DNA of 64,000 bases from Pseudomonadota bacterium (GCA_021822385.1 JAKARC010000001.1:62001-126000), one strand, 5' to 3'; positions 1 to 9,490 are shown, numbered from the stretch's first letter. Notes: generated by a model not told the origin, from the letters alone. Program-made: numbers and translations.

Positions 1-1
1 C

Positions 2-949
2 GCGGACCACCGTGTGCTTGCCTTCATCGCGAGCACCTTCGACAGCCCGCCCGAAATCGACACGGTGCTGCTCAGGACTGATGCCGCCGCTCAGCCGGTC
101 GGCGTGCTCGAGCGGGCGCATGCGATCACGCACGTGAACACGGATGTGCGGCCGATGTGGGGCAAGGCGGTATCCGTCCACTGGCGCAATGACGGCTTCA
201 AAGTCCAGGGCTGGCTGTTGTTGCCGGCGCACTATGATCCGAACCGGCATTATCCGCTGATCGTCTATGTGCACGGCGGTCCGAGCTGGGCGACGCGCCC
301 GGACTGGCCCGAGGACGGCTACGACGCCGCTCCGTTCGCGGCCATGGGGTATTTCGTCTTCATGCCGAATCCGCGCGGCAGCTTCGGGGAGGGCGAGCGC
401 TTCGCCCAGGCCATTCGTCGCAACATGGGCTATGGCGATTTGAGCGACATCCTCGCCGGCATCGATCGTGTCGAGGCGAAATATCCGATCAACGCCGCGG
501 AGCTCGGCTTGACCGGCTGGAGCTACGGGGGGTTCATGTCGATGTTTGCCCCGACGCAGACGCACCGTTTCAAGGCCGCCGTCGCCGCTGCCGGCCTGTC
601 CGATTGGAAAAGCTATTACGGGGAGAACTCCATCGATAAATGGATGATCCCGTTTTTCGGCGCCTCCGTGTACCAGGATCCGCAAGTCTACGCCAAGAGC
701 TCGGCGATCAACTACATCCGCAATGACAAGACGCCGACCCTGGTCGTGGTGGGCCAATACGACGGCGAATGCCCCGCGCCGCAATCGTTCGAATTCTGGC
801 ACGCACTGCGCGCCATGCACGTGCCAACCGAACTCGTGGTGTATGCAGGCGAGGGGCACGCCTTTCACAAGACGAAGGATCTGCGCAACGTGCTCGAGCG
901 TGCACTCAGGTGGTTTGCCAAGTACCTGCACAAGCAGCCCTTGGCTTGA
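2..949 (+). CDS. S9 family prolyl oligopeptidase-type peptidase, C-terminal part (5' end outside window)
   Basis: The reading frame is open to the first base of the window, so only the C-terminal ~315 residues are present and the N-terminal part (in this family usually a beta-propeller) lies upstream. The visible part is an alpha/beta-hydrolase catalytic domain: an HGGPSW oxyanion region, the nucleophile elbow GWSYGG (Ser codon near 521), an acidic residue in VVGQYDGECPAP and the catalytic His in GEGHAFH near the end. This matches the dipeptidyl/acylaminoacyl peptidase branch of S9, serine peptidases that cleave short peptides. Whether it is secreted cannot be judged without the N-terminus. 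It is followed by a 267-base gap, so it looks like the last gene of its unit. Confidence 0.9.
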   Translation, partial: ADHRVLAFIASTFDSPPEIDTVLLRTDAAAQPVGVLERAHAITHVNTDVRPMWGKAVSVHWRNDGFKVQGWLLLPAHYDPNRHYPLIVYVHGGPSWATRPDWPEDGYDAAPFAAMGYFVFMPNPRGSFGEGERFAQAIRRNMGYGDLSDILAGIDRVEAKYPINAAELGLTGWSYGGFMSMFAPTQTHRFKAAVAAAGLSDWKSYYGENSIDKWMIPFFGASVYQDPQVYAKSSAINYIRNDKTPTLVVVGQYDGECPAPQSFEFWHALRAMHVPTELVVYAGEGHAFHKTKDLRNVLERALRWFAKYLHKQPLA

Positions 950-1216
950 CTCGATCCCGTCCCGGTAGCGCGCCGGCATCCGTTCTGGCGCAGGCGGCTC
1001 TCGCGCCGCACCGCACGGTGATTCGTATATCCCACGATGGGTGGGCAAGCAAAAACGCCTTATGCTGAGGATGGATGGTCACCGTAGTAGTGATTGCGGC
1101 CCTGACGGCAAGCGCCAGCACGTTTGCGCGCGGCCGCCCGGTGCCGAAGGCCGATTGCCGCTGAGGTATCCGCCATCGCAATGGCAAAAGCGCCCCATTG
1201 ACTGCAGGACAGCCCC

Positions 1217-1558
1217 ATGCTCATGACCGACAAACTCACGGAAGTCGACGCCCTGATGCGGTCGCTGCGCCAGGAGTATCCGCAGGAACTCGCGGCGTTT
1301 CTGAATTTCATGCAGAAGGCCGAGGCCGGTCCGGCGCTCGATCTGCGTGTCAAGGAACTCATCAACGTCGCTCTTTCGGTTGCCGCGCAATGTGAGTGGT
1401 GCATTGCGCTGCATGTCAAACACGCCGTGACCGCCGGCGCGCGCCGCGAGGAAATCGTCAGCGCCGGCTTCATGGCCGTCATCATGCACGGCGGACCTGC
1501 GTTGATGTACCTGAATCCGCTGTTGCAGGCGGTCGAGGAATTCGCGCCGGCGGCATGA
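1217..1558 (+). CDS. Carboxymuconolactone decarboxylase/AhpD-like protein
   Basis: A 113-residue all-helical protein of the AhpD/CMD fold. The core carries the AhpD-type redox motif CEWC followed four residues later by His (CEWCIALH), preceded by RVKELINVALSVAA, which is typical of small CMD proteins with peroxidase or disulfide-exchange activity. An AGGA stretch seven bases upstream supports the ATG at 1217; an in-frame ATG at 1223 is an alternative. It precedes a disulfide-reductase-like flavoprotein by 184 bases on the same strand. A redox partnership is possible but is inference from proximity only. Confidence 0.85.
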   Translation: MLMTDKLTEVDALMRSLRQEYPQELAAFLNFMQKAEAGPALDLRVKELINVALSVAAQCEWCIALHVKHAVTAGARREEIVSAGFMAVIMHGGPALMYLNPLLQAVEEFAPAA

Positions 1559-1742
1559 TGGGGCCGGTGGCGCCATGCGCCACACGGCGCTCTCGAGGCA
1601 TCGCGCGAGGCACGGTGAGCGCATCGCCACAGGGTCGTCGTTGTCGCGCGGCGCGCGGGAATTGAGCGGGTCGCGCGTGCCGATGCGGACGTCAATTCCT
1701 ACCTTCGCCCGTGCTGCGACTTTTGACTAATCGAGGTGCGCG

Positions 1743-3167
1743 ATGAATCACGACGATTTCACTTCCGTCGATCATGTTCCGGCGGCCGTCGACGTGCTCG
1801 TTCTGGGGGCCGGCGGTGCAGGTTATCCGGCGGCGTTCTTCCTCGATCGCGCCGGTCTCGCCGTCGCGATGGTCGATCCCATCGGTAATCTCGGCGGAGA
1901 TTGTCTGGCCGAAGGCTGCGTGCCGTCCAAGGCGGTGCGCGAGGCGGCGCTGGTGCGCGGGTTGAGCGCCAACTGCGCCCATTTCGGCTTGCAGGGCGGC
2001 TCCTCGAAGGTCGATTGGCACGCCGTGCTCGAACACAAGGATAGAGTGCAGCAGACGCGCTACGCCCAGCATCGCGCCGAGATCTCCGCAAGCGGCATCC
2101 GGTTCGTGCACGGCAAGGCTGCGCTCATTGCGGCCGATCGCGCCCGGCTCACGGCCGCCGATGGCAGCGTGCGCGAGGTGAGCTTCCGCCATCTCATCCT
2201 CGCCACCGGCTCACGTCCGAGCCGTCTGCCGATACCGGGCGCGGAGCTGGCGATCACTTCGCACGATTTGTTCAGGCTCGGCGCCGATCTGCCGCAACCG
2301 CGCCATCTCATCGCCATCGGTGGAGGCTACATCGGGGTGGAAACCGCCTCGATGCTGCAGGCCTTGGGCAGCGCGGCGACGGTGCTGGAGTATACCGCGC
2401 AGCTGCTGCCGGGTTTCGATGCAGAGCTCGCAGCCTTTTTGCATGCCGACCTTGCCGGACGCGTGCGCATTATCGTGTCGGCTCAGGTCATGGGTATTGA
2501 ATCTGCGGGTGAAGAATATACTGTGCGCTATCGGCACGATGCCACGGAATTGTCTGTGCGCGGCGACCAGGTGCTGATGGCCACCGGCCGCGCGCCGGTG
2601 TTGCCCGAGGGTATCGAGCATCTTGACCTTAGTCTGCACAACGGTCACGTGGCGGTCGATGAAACGCTGCGCACCAGCAACCCGCGGGTGTGGGCGCCCG
2701 GCGATGTCAACGGCCGCAGCATGTTGTTTCACTCGGCGGTGCGGCAAAGTCTGGTGGCCGCGCACTGCATCGCCGCCGGCGGTCAGCCCGTCGACCGCAT
2801 GCATTTCGACGCGGTGCCGATGACGGTGTTCACCGAACCAGAACTGGCCCATGCGGGCCTGACCGCAGCGCAGGCGCAAGCTGCCCTGGGTGCCGACGCG
2901 GTCAGCGTGACGCGTTACGATTACGCGCACGACTCCCGCGCGCAGATCTATGGCGCGACGCGCGGGTTCATCAAGCTCGTGTTCGATCGGCGCTGCGGCC
3001 GGCTGCTCGGGGCGCAGATTGCCGGCATGGACGCCGCTCAGCTCATCGCCCCCTTGGCGCTGGCCCTGGAAAGCGGCCTGGACGCCGCGGCGCTGGCCGA
3101 CACCGCCTTTCCGCATCCCATGATCGGCGAGGGCATCGCAGCGGCGGCGCGTGCCTTTCGACCATGA
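1743..3167 (+). CDS. Dihydrolipoamide dehydrogenase/mercuric reductase-like flavoprotein disulfide reductase
   Basis: A 474-residue class I pyridine nucleotide-disulfide oxidoreductase. The N-terminal FAD-binding motif GAGGAGYPA is at residues 22-30, the redox-active pair C54/C59 lies in GGDCLAEGCVPSK, a second Rossmann motif (IAIGGGYIGVETA) binds NAD(P)H, and the C-terminal dimerisation domain ends with a HP pair in TAFPHPMIGEG. It should move electrons from NAD(P)H to a disulfide substrate, but the substrate is not clear. No pyruvate or 2-oxoglutarate dehydrogenase E1/E2 genes are nearby and there is no N-terminal heavy-metal domain, so neither a complex-bound Lpd nor a mercuric reductase is assured. 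Its stop overlaps the start of the downstream P-type ATPase (ATGA), implying translational coupling. Confidence 0.85.
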   Translation: MNHDDFTSVDHVPAAVDVLVLGAGGAGYPAAFFLDRAGLAVAMVDPIGNLGGDCLAEGCVPSKAVREAALVRGLSANCAHFGLQGGSSKVDWHAVLEHKDRVQQTRYAQHRAEISASGIRFVHGKAALIAADRARLTAADGSVREVSFRHLILATGSRPSRLPIPGAELAITSHDLFRLGADLPQPRHLIAIGGGYIGVETASMLQALGSAATVLEYTAQLLPGFDAELAAFLHADLAGRVRIIVSAQVMGIESAGEEYTVRYRHDATELSVRGDQVLMATGRAPVLPEGIEHLDLSLHNGHVAVDETLRTSNPRVWAPGDVNGRSMLFHSAVRQSLVAAHCIAAGGQPVDRMHFDAVPMTVFTEPELAHAGLTAAQAQAALGADAVSVTRYDYAHDSRAQIYGATRGFIKLVFDRRCGRLLGAQIAGMDAAQLIAPLALALESGLDAAALADTAFPHPMIGEGIAAAARAFRP

Positions 3168-5572
3168 GTTCAGCCCCACGGACCGGCGGCACAAACACAG
3201 CGGCGGCCGGCGCCGAGGTCAAGGCGGGGGCACCCGCTCCCCCCGTCCTCACCGATCGTACGCACGGTCTCGACAGCGCCGAGGCAGGTCGGCGGCTCGC
3301 GCAATCCGGTCCAAACGCCATTGCCGAGCGCAGTGTGCCATTGTGGCGGCAGCTCGCCGCCAAATTCTGGGCGCCGGTGCCGTGGATGCTCGAAGTGGTG
3401 ATCGTGCTGCAGTTGCTCCTGGCCCGGGATCTGGAGGCGCTGGTGATTGCCTTCCTCCTGGTATTCAACGCCGTGGTCGCCCTGCTGCAGGAGCGGCGCG
3501 CCCAGGACGCTTTGGCACTGCTGCGCAAGAGTCTGCAGGTCCGGGCGCGGGTATTGCGCGACGGCCGCTGGCAGCAGATCGCCGCCGAGCAGCTCGTACC
3601 CGGAGACATCGTGCATGTGCGGGCGGGCGATCTCGTGCCGGCGGATCTCGTTCTATTCGACGGTGCCGTGGCGCTCGATCAGTCGGCATTGACCGGCGAA
3701 TCGTTGCCGGTGAGCGCCGATCCTGGCGCTCCTGCCTATACCGGCGCCATCGTGCGTCAGGGTGAAGCGAGCGGCCAGGTCACCGCGACCGGTGCACACA
3801 CCTTCTTCGGCCGCACCGCCGAGCTGGTGCGTACCGCCAGCGCGCCGAGCCACATGCAGCGCACCATTTTCGCGATCGTCAAGCGTCTCGTCGTCTTCGA
3901 TGCGCTGCTGGTGGTGTTGGTCGTGGCGTTCGCCCTGTGGCATCACCTGGCGGCGGCGGACACGGTGATCTTCGCGCTCATGCTGCTCGTCGCCTCCGTG
4001 CCGGTGGCGCTGCCGGCGACCTACACACTCGCGACGGCGCTCAGCGGCCAGGCCCTTGCGCATCGAGGGGTGCTGGTCACTCACCTGCCCGCCGTCGAGG
4101 AGGCGGCCGCCATGGACACGCTGGTATCGGACAAGACCGGTACGCTCACGCAGAACGCCCTGACCCTCGCCGGCGTGACGCCGCTCGGGGCCACCGGCGA
4201 TGCCGGCACAGTGCTGCGCGCTGCGGCGCTGGCGAGCGACGCGGCCACCCAGGATCCTCTGGACCTGGCGATCCTCGATCCGGCCCGTCGGCAGCGATTG
4301 CTGGAAAATATTCCCGTCCGCCGGGCCTTTCATCCCTTCGACCCGAGCACGCGCCGCAGTGAAGGGGTGTACACCGTGGACGGAGCCGAATGGCATGCGG
4401 TCAAGGGCGCGGCGAACGTCATTGCACCGCTGTGCCAGCTGAACGAGGCACAACGCGCGGCGCTCGCGGCCGCCGAGCATGGACTGGCGCAGAATGGCGC
4501 CCGTGTGCTCGCGGTCGCGGCCGGTCCTGCCGCCGCGCTGCAGCTGCTCGGCGTCGTCGGCCTGTCCGATCCGCCGCGCCCGGATGCGGCCAATCTGATT
4601 GCGCAGTTGCGTGAACTCGGGGTGCGCGTGCGCATGGCGACCGGTGATGCACTGGAAACGGCGCGGGCGATCGGCGCTGTACTGGGGCTCGGCACACGGG
4701 TCTGTGCAGCCAAGGGGGAGGCGTTGGAGAACCCCGAGGACTGCGACATCTTCGCGCGCGTGCTACCGGAGGACAAACATCACCTCGTGCAATCGCTGCA
4801 GCGCACCGGGCACGTCACGGGCATGACCGGCGACGGCGTCAATGATGCCCCGGCCCTGCGTCAGGCCGAATTGGGCGTGGCTGTGGCGAGCGCCACCGAC
4901 GTATCCAAGGCGGCGGCCAGCGTCGTACTCACCGACCCCGGTCTTGCGGGCGTCCTGACCGTGGTGCGCATGGGGCGCGAAGTGCATCGGCGAATGCTGA
5001 CCTATACGTTGAACAAGATCCTCCGCACCTTGGTCATCGTGGTGTTTCTGACCGTCGGGCTGCTGCTCACCGACAAATTCCTGATTTCGCCGCTGCTGAT
5101 CGTGCTGATGCTGTTTGCCAACGACTTCGCGACCATGAGCATCGCCACCGACCGGGTTGTGCCGACCCCTAAGCCGCAGCGTTGGCGGGTACGGCGGCTG
5201 ATGGGAGCGGCCGGCGTCCTCGCCACGGTGTCGCTGCTCGTCTCCGCGCTGTTGTATGTCTGGGTGCACAGCCGCGGCATGAATGCGCCGCAGATGCGCA
5301 CCGTGGTGTTCCTGCTCCTGGTCTTCACCAATCAGACTGCGCTTTACGCCCTGCGCAGCGACGATCGGCTGTGGCGCCTAGCCCCGTCACCGTGGATGGC
5401 CGCCGCGAGCGCCGGTGACATCGTGCTGGTTAGCCTGTTCGCGGGCTTCGGTGTGCTCATGAGCGCAGTGCCCTGGTCGATCGTGCTCGTCGTGCTCGGC
5501 GCGAGCGTCGCTTTGGCGCTGCTGCTTGATGCGATCAAACGCCCTTTGTTTGCCTATTTTGATATTGCGTGA
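3164..5572 (+). CDS. P-type ATPase of the P3A proton-pump type
   Basis: An integral membrane cation pump of 802 residues when started at the ATG in the ATGA overlap at 3164; the frame is open further upstream, but that part only mirrors the preceding gene. Visible in order: short N-terminal cytoplasmic segment, first hairpin of membrane helices, actuator TGES in DQSALTGESLPV, phosphorylation motif DKTGTLTQN (Asp 323), the hinge motif TGDGVNDAPAL, then several C-terminal membrane helices. Length and layout, with no metal-binding N-terminal domain and no CPx motif, fit P3A H+-ATPases as found in plants, fungi and some bacteria. Expected role: ATP-driven proton export and pH or membrane-potential homeostasis. 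Substrate assignment is by family resemblance. Confidence 0.9.
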   Translation: MSSAPRTGGTNTAAAGAEVKAGAPAPPVLTDRTHGLDSAEAGRRLAQSGPNAIAERSVPLWRQLAAKFWAPVPWMLEVVIVLQLLLARDLEALVIAFLLVFNAVVALLQERRAQDALALLRKSLQVRARVLRDGRWQQIAAEQLVPGDIVHVRAGDLVPADLVLFDGAVALDQSALTGESLPVSADPGAPAYTGAIVRQGEASGQVTATGAHTFFGRTAELVRTASAPSHMQRTIFAIVKRLVVFDALLVVLVVAFALWHHLAAADTVIFALMLLVASVPVALPATYTLATALSGQALAHRGVLVTHLPAVEEAAAMDTLVSDKTGTLTQNALTLAGVTPLGATGDAGTVLRAAALASDAATQDPLDLAILDPARRQRLLENIPVRRAFHPFDPSTRRSEGVYTVDGAEWHAVKGAANVIAPLCQLNEAQRAALAAAEHGLAQNGARVLAVAAGPAAALQLLGVVGLSDPPRPDAANLIAQLRELGVRVRMATGDALETARAIGAVLGLGTRVCAAKGEALENPEDCDIFARVLPEDKHHLVQSLQRTGHVTGMTGDGVNDAPALRQAELGVAVASATDVSKAAASVVLTDPGLAGVLTVVRMGREVHRRMLTYTLNKILRTLVIVVFLTVGLLLTDKFLISPLLIVLMLFANDFATMSIATDRVVPTPKPQRWRVRRLMGAAGVLATVSLLVSALLYVWVHSRGMNAPQMRTVVFLLLVFTNQTALYALRSDDRLWRLAPSPWMAAASAGDIVLVSLFAGFGVLMSAVPWSIVLVVLGASVALALLLDAIKRPLFAYFDIA

Positions 5573-5832
5573 ACGGTCCACCCGAGCCTGCCGGCAAGTT
5601 GGGATCAGGCGGTGGGGCCGCCGTGCCCGTCTGACGCGCCGAGTCGGCGAGCCGGATACGCCGGCGTGTATCGCCCCGTGGTCTGCCATCGCGCAGTTTG
5701 ATCCTGTATCATCTGCGCCACCGTTCGGCGCCCTGCGCCCTGCGCGTTGACCGCTCTGCTCGACGCGCCGTCGCTGCGCGCGGACGTTCCACAATCGGGA
5801 GATTCCTCCATGCTGCGACCGGTACACCGATC
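5573..5832. other. Intergenic region upstream of the PAP2 gene
   Basis: A 260-base gap with no convincing gene. The frame of the downstream phosphatase remains open back to a TTG at 5698, but that extension is Arg/Ala-rich, low in complexity and looks like GC-rich noise. No clear hairpin terminator with a T-run follows the ATPase stop. Confidence 0.4.
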
Positions 5833-6456
5833 GTGACTCGCTTCGGCGTGGTCCTGAAGAACTGGCTGCTTGCGCTGCTGATCTGCGCGCTCCTGGTGGC
5901 TTTTTCGTTTGCATACCTGGATGTGCCGATCGCGAAGTATTTCTGGAACATCGGGCGCTTCCTGCATCCGCTGAACAAACCTCTCGGAGGCCCGGTCATC
6001 CTGGGGGGCGAATCGGTCGTGATACTGCTGCTGTTGCTGCTGCGTTTGCTGCGCGGCCATATCTCCCGGTTTGCCGAGATCCTCGCCATTGCCTGTCTCA
6101 CCTCCATATGCGCCTACGGCATCGACAGCCAGGTCTTGAAGGTCTTCTGCGGAGTGCCCAACCCGACGGCGGTGATTCACGGTGCTCGCCACGCCTTCAA
6201 TATCATGGGCGGCTCCGGGCAAAGCAGCTTTCCCTCCGGGCACATGGTCCTGTCCGGATCGTTTGCCGGTGTGTTCATGCGTCATTATCGCGCCAGCATC
6301 GCGCCGTTGGCGGCGCTGCTGCTGCTCGCCGCGGTGCTGCTGCTCGTCGGGGACTGGCACTTCCTGAGTGACCTCATCGCCGGTGCCTTTGTCGGCGTGT
6401 CCGCGGGCCTGCTGGCGGGCGAGGCCTGGGCCGTGCACACCGTGCGGCGGGCGTGA
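5833..6456 (+). CDS. PAP2-family membrane phosphatase
   Basis: A roughly 207-residue integral membrane protein of the type 2 phosphatidic acid phosphatase superfamily. The central motif SSFPSGHMVLSGS and the later GDWHFLSD (His and Asp of the third motif) are clear, each next to hydrophobic helices; an upstream KVFCGVPNP segment sits where the KxxxxxxRP motif belongs but is divergent. Such enzymes dephosphorylate lipid phosphates such as phosphatidate or undecaprenyl diphosphate. The start is uncertain: GTG at 5833 begins just before the first hydrophobic helix and is preferred, while a TTG at 5698 would add a basic, low-complexity leader. It converges with the GH51 gene. Confidence 0.8.
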   Translation: MTRFGVVLKNWLLALLICALLVAFSFAYLDVPIAKYFWNIGRFLHPLNKPLGGPVILGGESVVILLLLLLRLLRGHISRFAEILAIACLTSICAYGIDSQVLKVFCGVPNPTAVIHGARHAFNIMGGSGQSSFPSGHMVLSGSFAGVFMRHYRASIAPLAALLLLAAVLLLVGDWHFLSDLIAGAFVGVSAGLLAGEAWAVHTVRRA

Positions 6457-6499
6457 TCGAACTAGCGCGGACGGCGCCGGCAGCAGGCGCAGATTCGGC

Positions 6500-8449
6500 T
6501 CACCGCAGGTGTATCACGAGCACATTGATCGAGTACGGTGCGAACGTGTGCCGGACGTCGGCGCCGAACCAGTGCACCGTTGCCGTACGCGGCACGATTC
6601 GTCGCGGATGACGGATGGAATTGGTCGCGCGCGTGCTCTTGGCGCTGAGCGTCACCAGCGTTCCGCTGTGCGCCACCGCCGCGGCGCCCTCGATGCGTAG
6701 TGTCATCGGCTGCGGCAGCGGCGCGGCATTGACGATCTTTATGTACAGTGTGTGCGTCGCAGCATTGCGGGTCACGGACTCGAAACACAGCGGGCCGGCA
6801 CCGGCAAGCTTGGCGGCCACCACCTGGTTGCCGAGGTAGTTGCTGAACATCACCTGCGCGTAATAGCTCGGCGAGCCGTAGCTGTGCAGTGCGTCGTAGC
6901 CGATCAGATTGGTGGGCCATTGCGATGCCAGTGGGTTCACGTTCACGAACAACGGCGCATAGCTCGCCATCACCACCAGGTCGCTGTTGCGCTCAAGACC
7001 GGTCATCCAGGCCGCATCGGCCAGCGCGGCGCCGAAATCCGGCGTCGGCGTTCCCTGCAGGGTGGCCCATTCGCCGACGATGATCTTCGGACCAGTGCGG
7101 CTCATGTGATTGAAGTAGTTGGCATCGTGCAGGAACTGCTGCGGTGTCTTGTAGAAATGCTCATCGATGAGATTGGGCTGGACATCGCCCTTGACCGGCA
7201 TCGTGGCGACGATCTGCAGCTGCGGATAGGCCTTGCGGATGGCGCGCGCGAATTGCGCGAACCGTCCGTTCGAGCCGCTGTAGCTGCCCGAGCGGTCGAA
7301 GAAGTCCTCGTTGCCGATCTCCACGTAGTGCAGCGGGAACGGCGCCGGATGACCGTCGCGGGCCCGTACCGCGCCCCACTTCGTGGTGACCGCGCCGGTG
7401 ACATATTGAATTTCCTCGAGCGCGTCTTTCACATAGGGCTCAAGCTGCGGTCCGGGCCAGATGTGCATGCCGTCGAGCGCATAACCGTCGTAGACGGCGA
7501 GCAGCGGCTGCATGTGCAGGTCCTGACACCATTCCAGGAATTCCAGCAGACCGATACCATCGGAAGACTCGTAGCCCCAGGGGCTTGGATGGGTCGGCCG
7601 ATCGACGATAGGGCCGAGCGTCAGTTTCCAGTCGTACCAGTCGGCGAGCGTCTTGCCTTCCAGGAAGTTCCCGCCCGGAAAGCGCAGGAACTTCGGATGC
7701 AGCGCCGCGAGCTTTTTCATCAAATCGATGCGAAAGCCGGCCGGCTGATGTTTGTACGTCGGGGGAAACAGCAGCGCGACATTCAGCAGTACCGAGCCTG
7801 GATGACTCACGGTCAGGCGCACGAAGTTGTCCGCGGACGTTGCCACAGCGCCGGTGTGCATCGTTGCGCTGTACCGCCGCCAGTGCGGGCCGGCGGCCGG
7901 AAACACCGCCTGAGCGAGCACCTTGCCGCTCGTTGAGTTGACGATGGCCATTGTGACCGGACCGGGATTCTCCGCCCCGGCGGCGCGCAGGTAGATCGAG
8001 GCGTGATAGGTGGTATCGGGCCACACCGGCACGCCCCAGTAGCCCGGATTGTCGATCCCGCCGGGGTCGCGGATGCTGGCGCGAGTCGCGGTCAGCTTCA
8101 GGCTGTAGGGTAGCGCGCGGCTCGGCCCCGAGCGATTGTCGATGGCAATCGATATGCCATCGGCGGCATTCTGATCTACCGACCAGATTTTGATGAACTT
8201 GCGGTGTTCGCGCCGGAAGAACACGCTGTCGCGTATCAGTTCGGCGTACAGCCCACCATCATAGGAGTGGTTGATCTCTTCGGTCATCAGGCCGTAGAGC
8301 GTCGGACTCACGGCGTGTACCGGCTGGTTGTAGCGTACAGTCAACCGCGCGCGCTCGCGCGCGCTCGCGCTCGCGCGCGTGGGCAGGATCACGGTGACGG
8401 CCACAATTGCGGCAGCGAGGACGGTGGCGAATGACGTACGGCAGCTCAT
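6500..8449 (-). CDS. Secreted GH51 alpha-L-arabinofuranosidase
   Basis: A 649-residue glycoside hydrolase. The ATG at 8449 gives a clear signal peptide (basic MSCRTSF, hydrophobic ATVLAAAIVAVTVI, cleavage around ASASA), so longer upstream starts are rejected. A carbohydrate-binding-like beta region is followed by the catalytic barrel with FPGGNFLEG, the acid/base Glu 381 in EIGNED and the nucleophile Glu 460 in VGEWAT, then a C-terminal beta-sandwich typical of GH51. It should release terminal L-arabinofuranose from arabinan or arabinoxylan in the periplasm or outside the cell. No other polysaccharide-degradation genes flank it, so it stands alone. The bases coding the end of the signal peptide form an alternating GC tract. 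Confidence 0.88.
   Translation of the reverse strand: MSCRTSFATVLAAAIVAVTVILPTRASASARERARLTVRYNQPVHAVSPTLYGLMTEEINHSYDGGLYAELIRDSVFFRREHRKFIKIWSVDQNAADGISIAIDNRSGPSRALPYSLKLTATRASIRDPGGIDNPGYWGVPVWPDTTYHASIYLRAAGAENPGPVTMAIVNSTSGKVLAQAVFPAAGPHWRRYSATMHTGAVATSADNFVRLTVSHPGSVLLNVALLFPPTYKHQPAGFRIDLMKKLAALHPKFLRFPGGNFLEGKTLADWYDWKLTLGPIVDRPTHPSPWGYESSDGIGLLEFLEWCQDLHMQPLLAVYDGYALDGMHIWPGPQLEPYVKDALEEIQYVTGAVTTKWGAVRARDGHPAPFPLHYVEIGNEDFFDRSGSYSGSNGRFAQFARAIRKAYPQLQIVATMPVKGDVQPNLIDEHFYKTPQQFLHDANYFNHMSRTGPKIIVGEWATLQGTPTPDFGAALADAAWMTGLERNSDLVVMASYAPLFVNVNPLASQWPTNLIGYDALHSYGSPSYYAQVMFSNYLGNQVVAAKLAGAGPLCFESVTRNAATHTLYIKIVNAAPLPQPMTLRIEGAAAVAHSGTLVTLSAKSTRATNSIRHPRRIVPRTATVHWFGADVRHTFAPYSINVLVIHLR
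8346..8379. repeat. Short GC-alternating tract inside the GH51 signal-peptide region
   Basis: A 34-base run made almost only of GC dinucleotides with interspersed CTC, including two direct copies of GCGCTCGCGC at 8351-8370. It encodes the Ala/Arg/Ser-rich junction between the signal peptide and the mature GH51 enzyme. Such tracts can slip during replication, but nothing here shows that it varies. Confidence 0.6.
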
Positions 8450-8845
8450 GAGCGGTGACCTAGGTTGATCGGGCGATGGGCAATTGTACGACATTTGAGT
8501 TTGCCGCTTTCCGTCCCGCCGGCCCGCGGCCCGACGACGGGTGCGCGTGTGCCTTGCGGCCATCGGGCATGCCGTGGCGCGGGTCGCGCCGGTCACCGTC
8601 TCTGTAGTCTTGACGGGGGTGGCGGAGGCTGATGGCCCGGCCGGGCGCCGCCGGCATGATCCCGGTCCCGTGATGCGTGGAACCGCTGTGCGGCGAACGC
8701 GATGCGCGGCCGATCGGCCCGATCCGCGCGGGCGCATGCGATGGCGGTTGCTCGAACAGGCACGGACCGCTACAGTCCAGGACGTTGAGCGCGGCGAAGC
8801 CTGGGGCCTGCGTCGTGAATCACCGACAGTCATCTGGAGCAGTCC
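8450..8845. other. Divergent intergenic region (GH51 gene / methyltransferase gene)
   Basis: 396 bases between two divergent genes that must contain both promoters. Several long frames cross it but have Arg/Pro/Ala-rich, low-complexity translations and no ribosome-binding site, so I do not call a gene. No convincing -10/-35 pair, palindrome or RNA structure was seen. Confidence 0.4.
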
Positions 8846-9490
8846 ATGGACCTTGCGCGCGATAGCCGCGATTCCCTCATGTCGGCCTTGAGAATTCCGG
8901 CCGATACCCTGGCTTTCCTGCGCGCCGGCCTGCGCGATCCGCGACGCGTCAGCGCGGTAGTGCCCTCGGGGCGCGCATTGGCACGTCTGATGACGCGGGA
9001 GATTGCCGCGGACGCTGGCCCGGTCATCGAACTCGGTCCCGGCACGGGCGCGATTACGCGGGCCCTGCTTGATCGCGGCGTTCCGGAACGTCAGCTGGCC
9101 CTGGTCGAGCTCGATCCGCAGCTGGCCGGTATGCTGCGCAGGCGCTTTCCCGCGGCGCGCGTGCTGCCGATCGATGCCGGCAGGCTGCGCCGTATCGATC
9201 CGTTCGAAGGTTGCCCGGCCGGTTCGGTCGTGAGCGGTCTGCCATTGTTGTCCATGCGCCGGCGCGAGGTCATGAGCATTCTGAGCGGCGCGTTCCGCTG
9301 CCTGCAGGAAGGCGGCGCCTTCTATCAGTTCACCTACGGACTGCGCTGCCCGGTGCCGCGGCAGATTCTGCGGCGGCTCGGGTTGCGCGCCCAGCGCATC
9401 GGCTGGGTGGCGAGCAACATACCGCCGGCCTCGGTTTACCGGATCGAACGGTCCGCGCGTCGGCCGACGGTGCGCGGCCCGGCGGACTGA
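8846..9490 (+). CDS. PmtA-like phospholipid N-methyltransferase (class I SAM methyltransferase)
   Basis: A 214-residue Rossmann-fold methyltransferase. The SAM-binding motif I is VIELGPGTGAIT near residues 57-68, followed by an acidic loop in LVELDPQL and a hydrophobic strand SVVSGLPLLSM in the position of motif IV. The opening LRAGLRDPRRVSAVVPSGRALARLM is characteristic of the PmtA branch of phospholipid/phosphatidylethanolamine N-methyltransferases rather than KsgA. Expected role: SAM-dependent methylation of a membrane lipid head group. A GGAG element shortly before the ATG supports the start. It faces rimO tail to tail, with 40 bases between. Confidence 0.72.
   Translation: MDLARDSRDSLMSALRIPADTLAFLRAGLRDPRRVSAVVPSGRALARLMTREIAADAGPVIELGPGTGAITRALLDRGVPERQLALVELDPQLAGMLRRRFPAARVLPIDAGRLRRIDPFEGCPAGSVVSGLPLLSMRRREVMSILSGAFRCLQEGGAFYQFTYGLRCPVPRQILRRLGLRAQRIGWVASNIPPASVYRIERSARRPTVRGPAD

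Noticed and set aside
2690-3163. Upstream open frame that would extend the P-type ATPase by 158 residues
   Set aside because: It lies entirely inside the flavoprotein gene in another frame, is Arg/Gly-rich and does not look like an ATPase N-terminus; the ATGA overlap gives the natural start.
1743-3167. Mercuric reductase
   Set aside because: No N-terminal HMA domain, no C-terminal Cys pair (the end is AAAARAF) and no mer genes nearby.
8450-8833. Open frame in front of the GH51 signal peptide and overlapping plus-strand frames
   Set aside because: Low-complexity Arg/Ser/Pro-rich translation without a ribosome-binding site; the signal peptide start at 8449 is clear.
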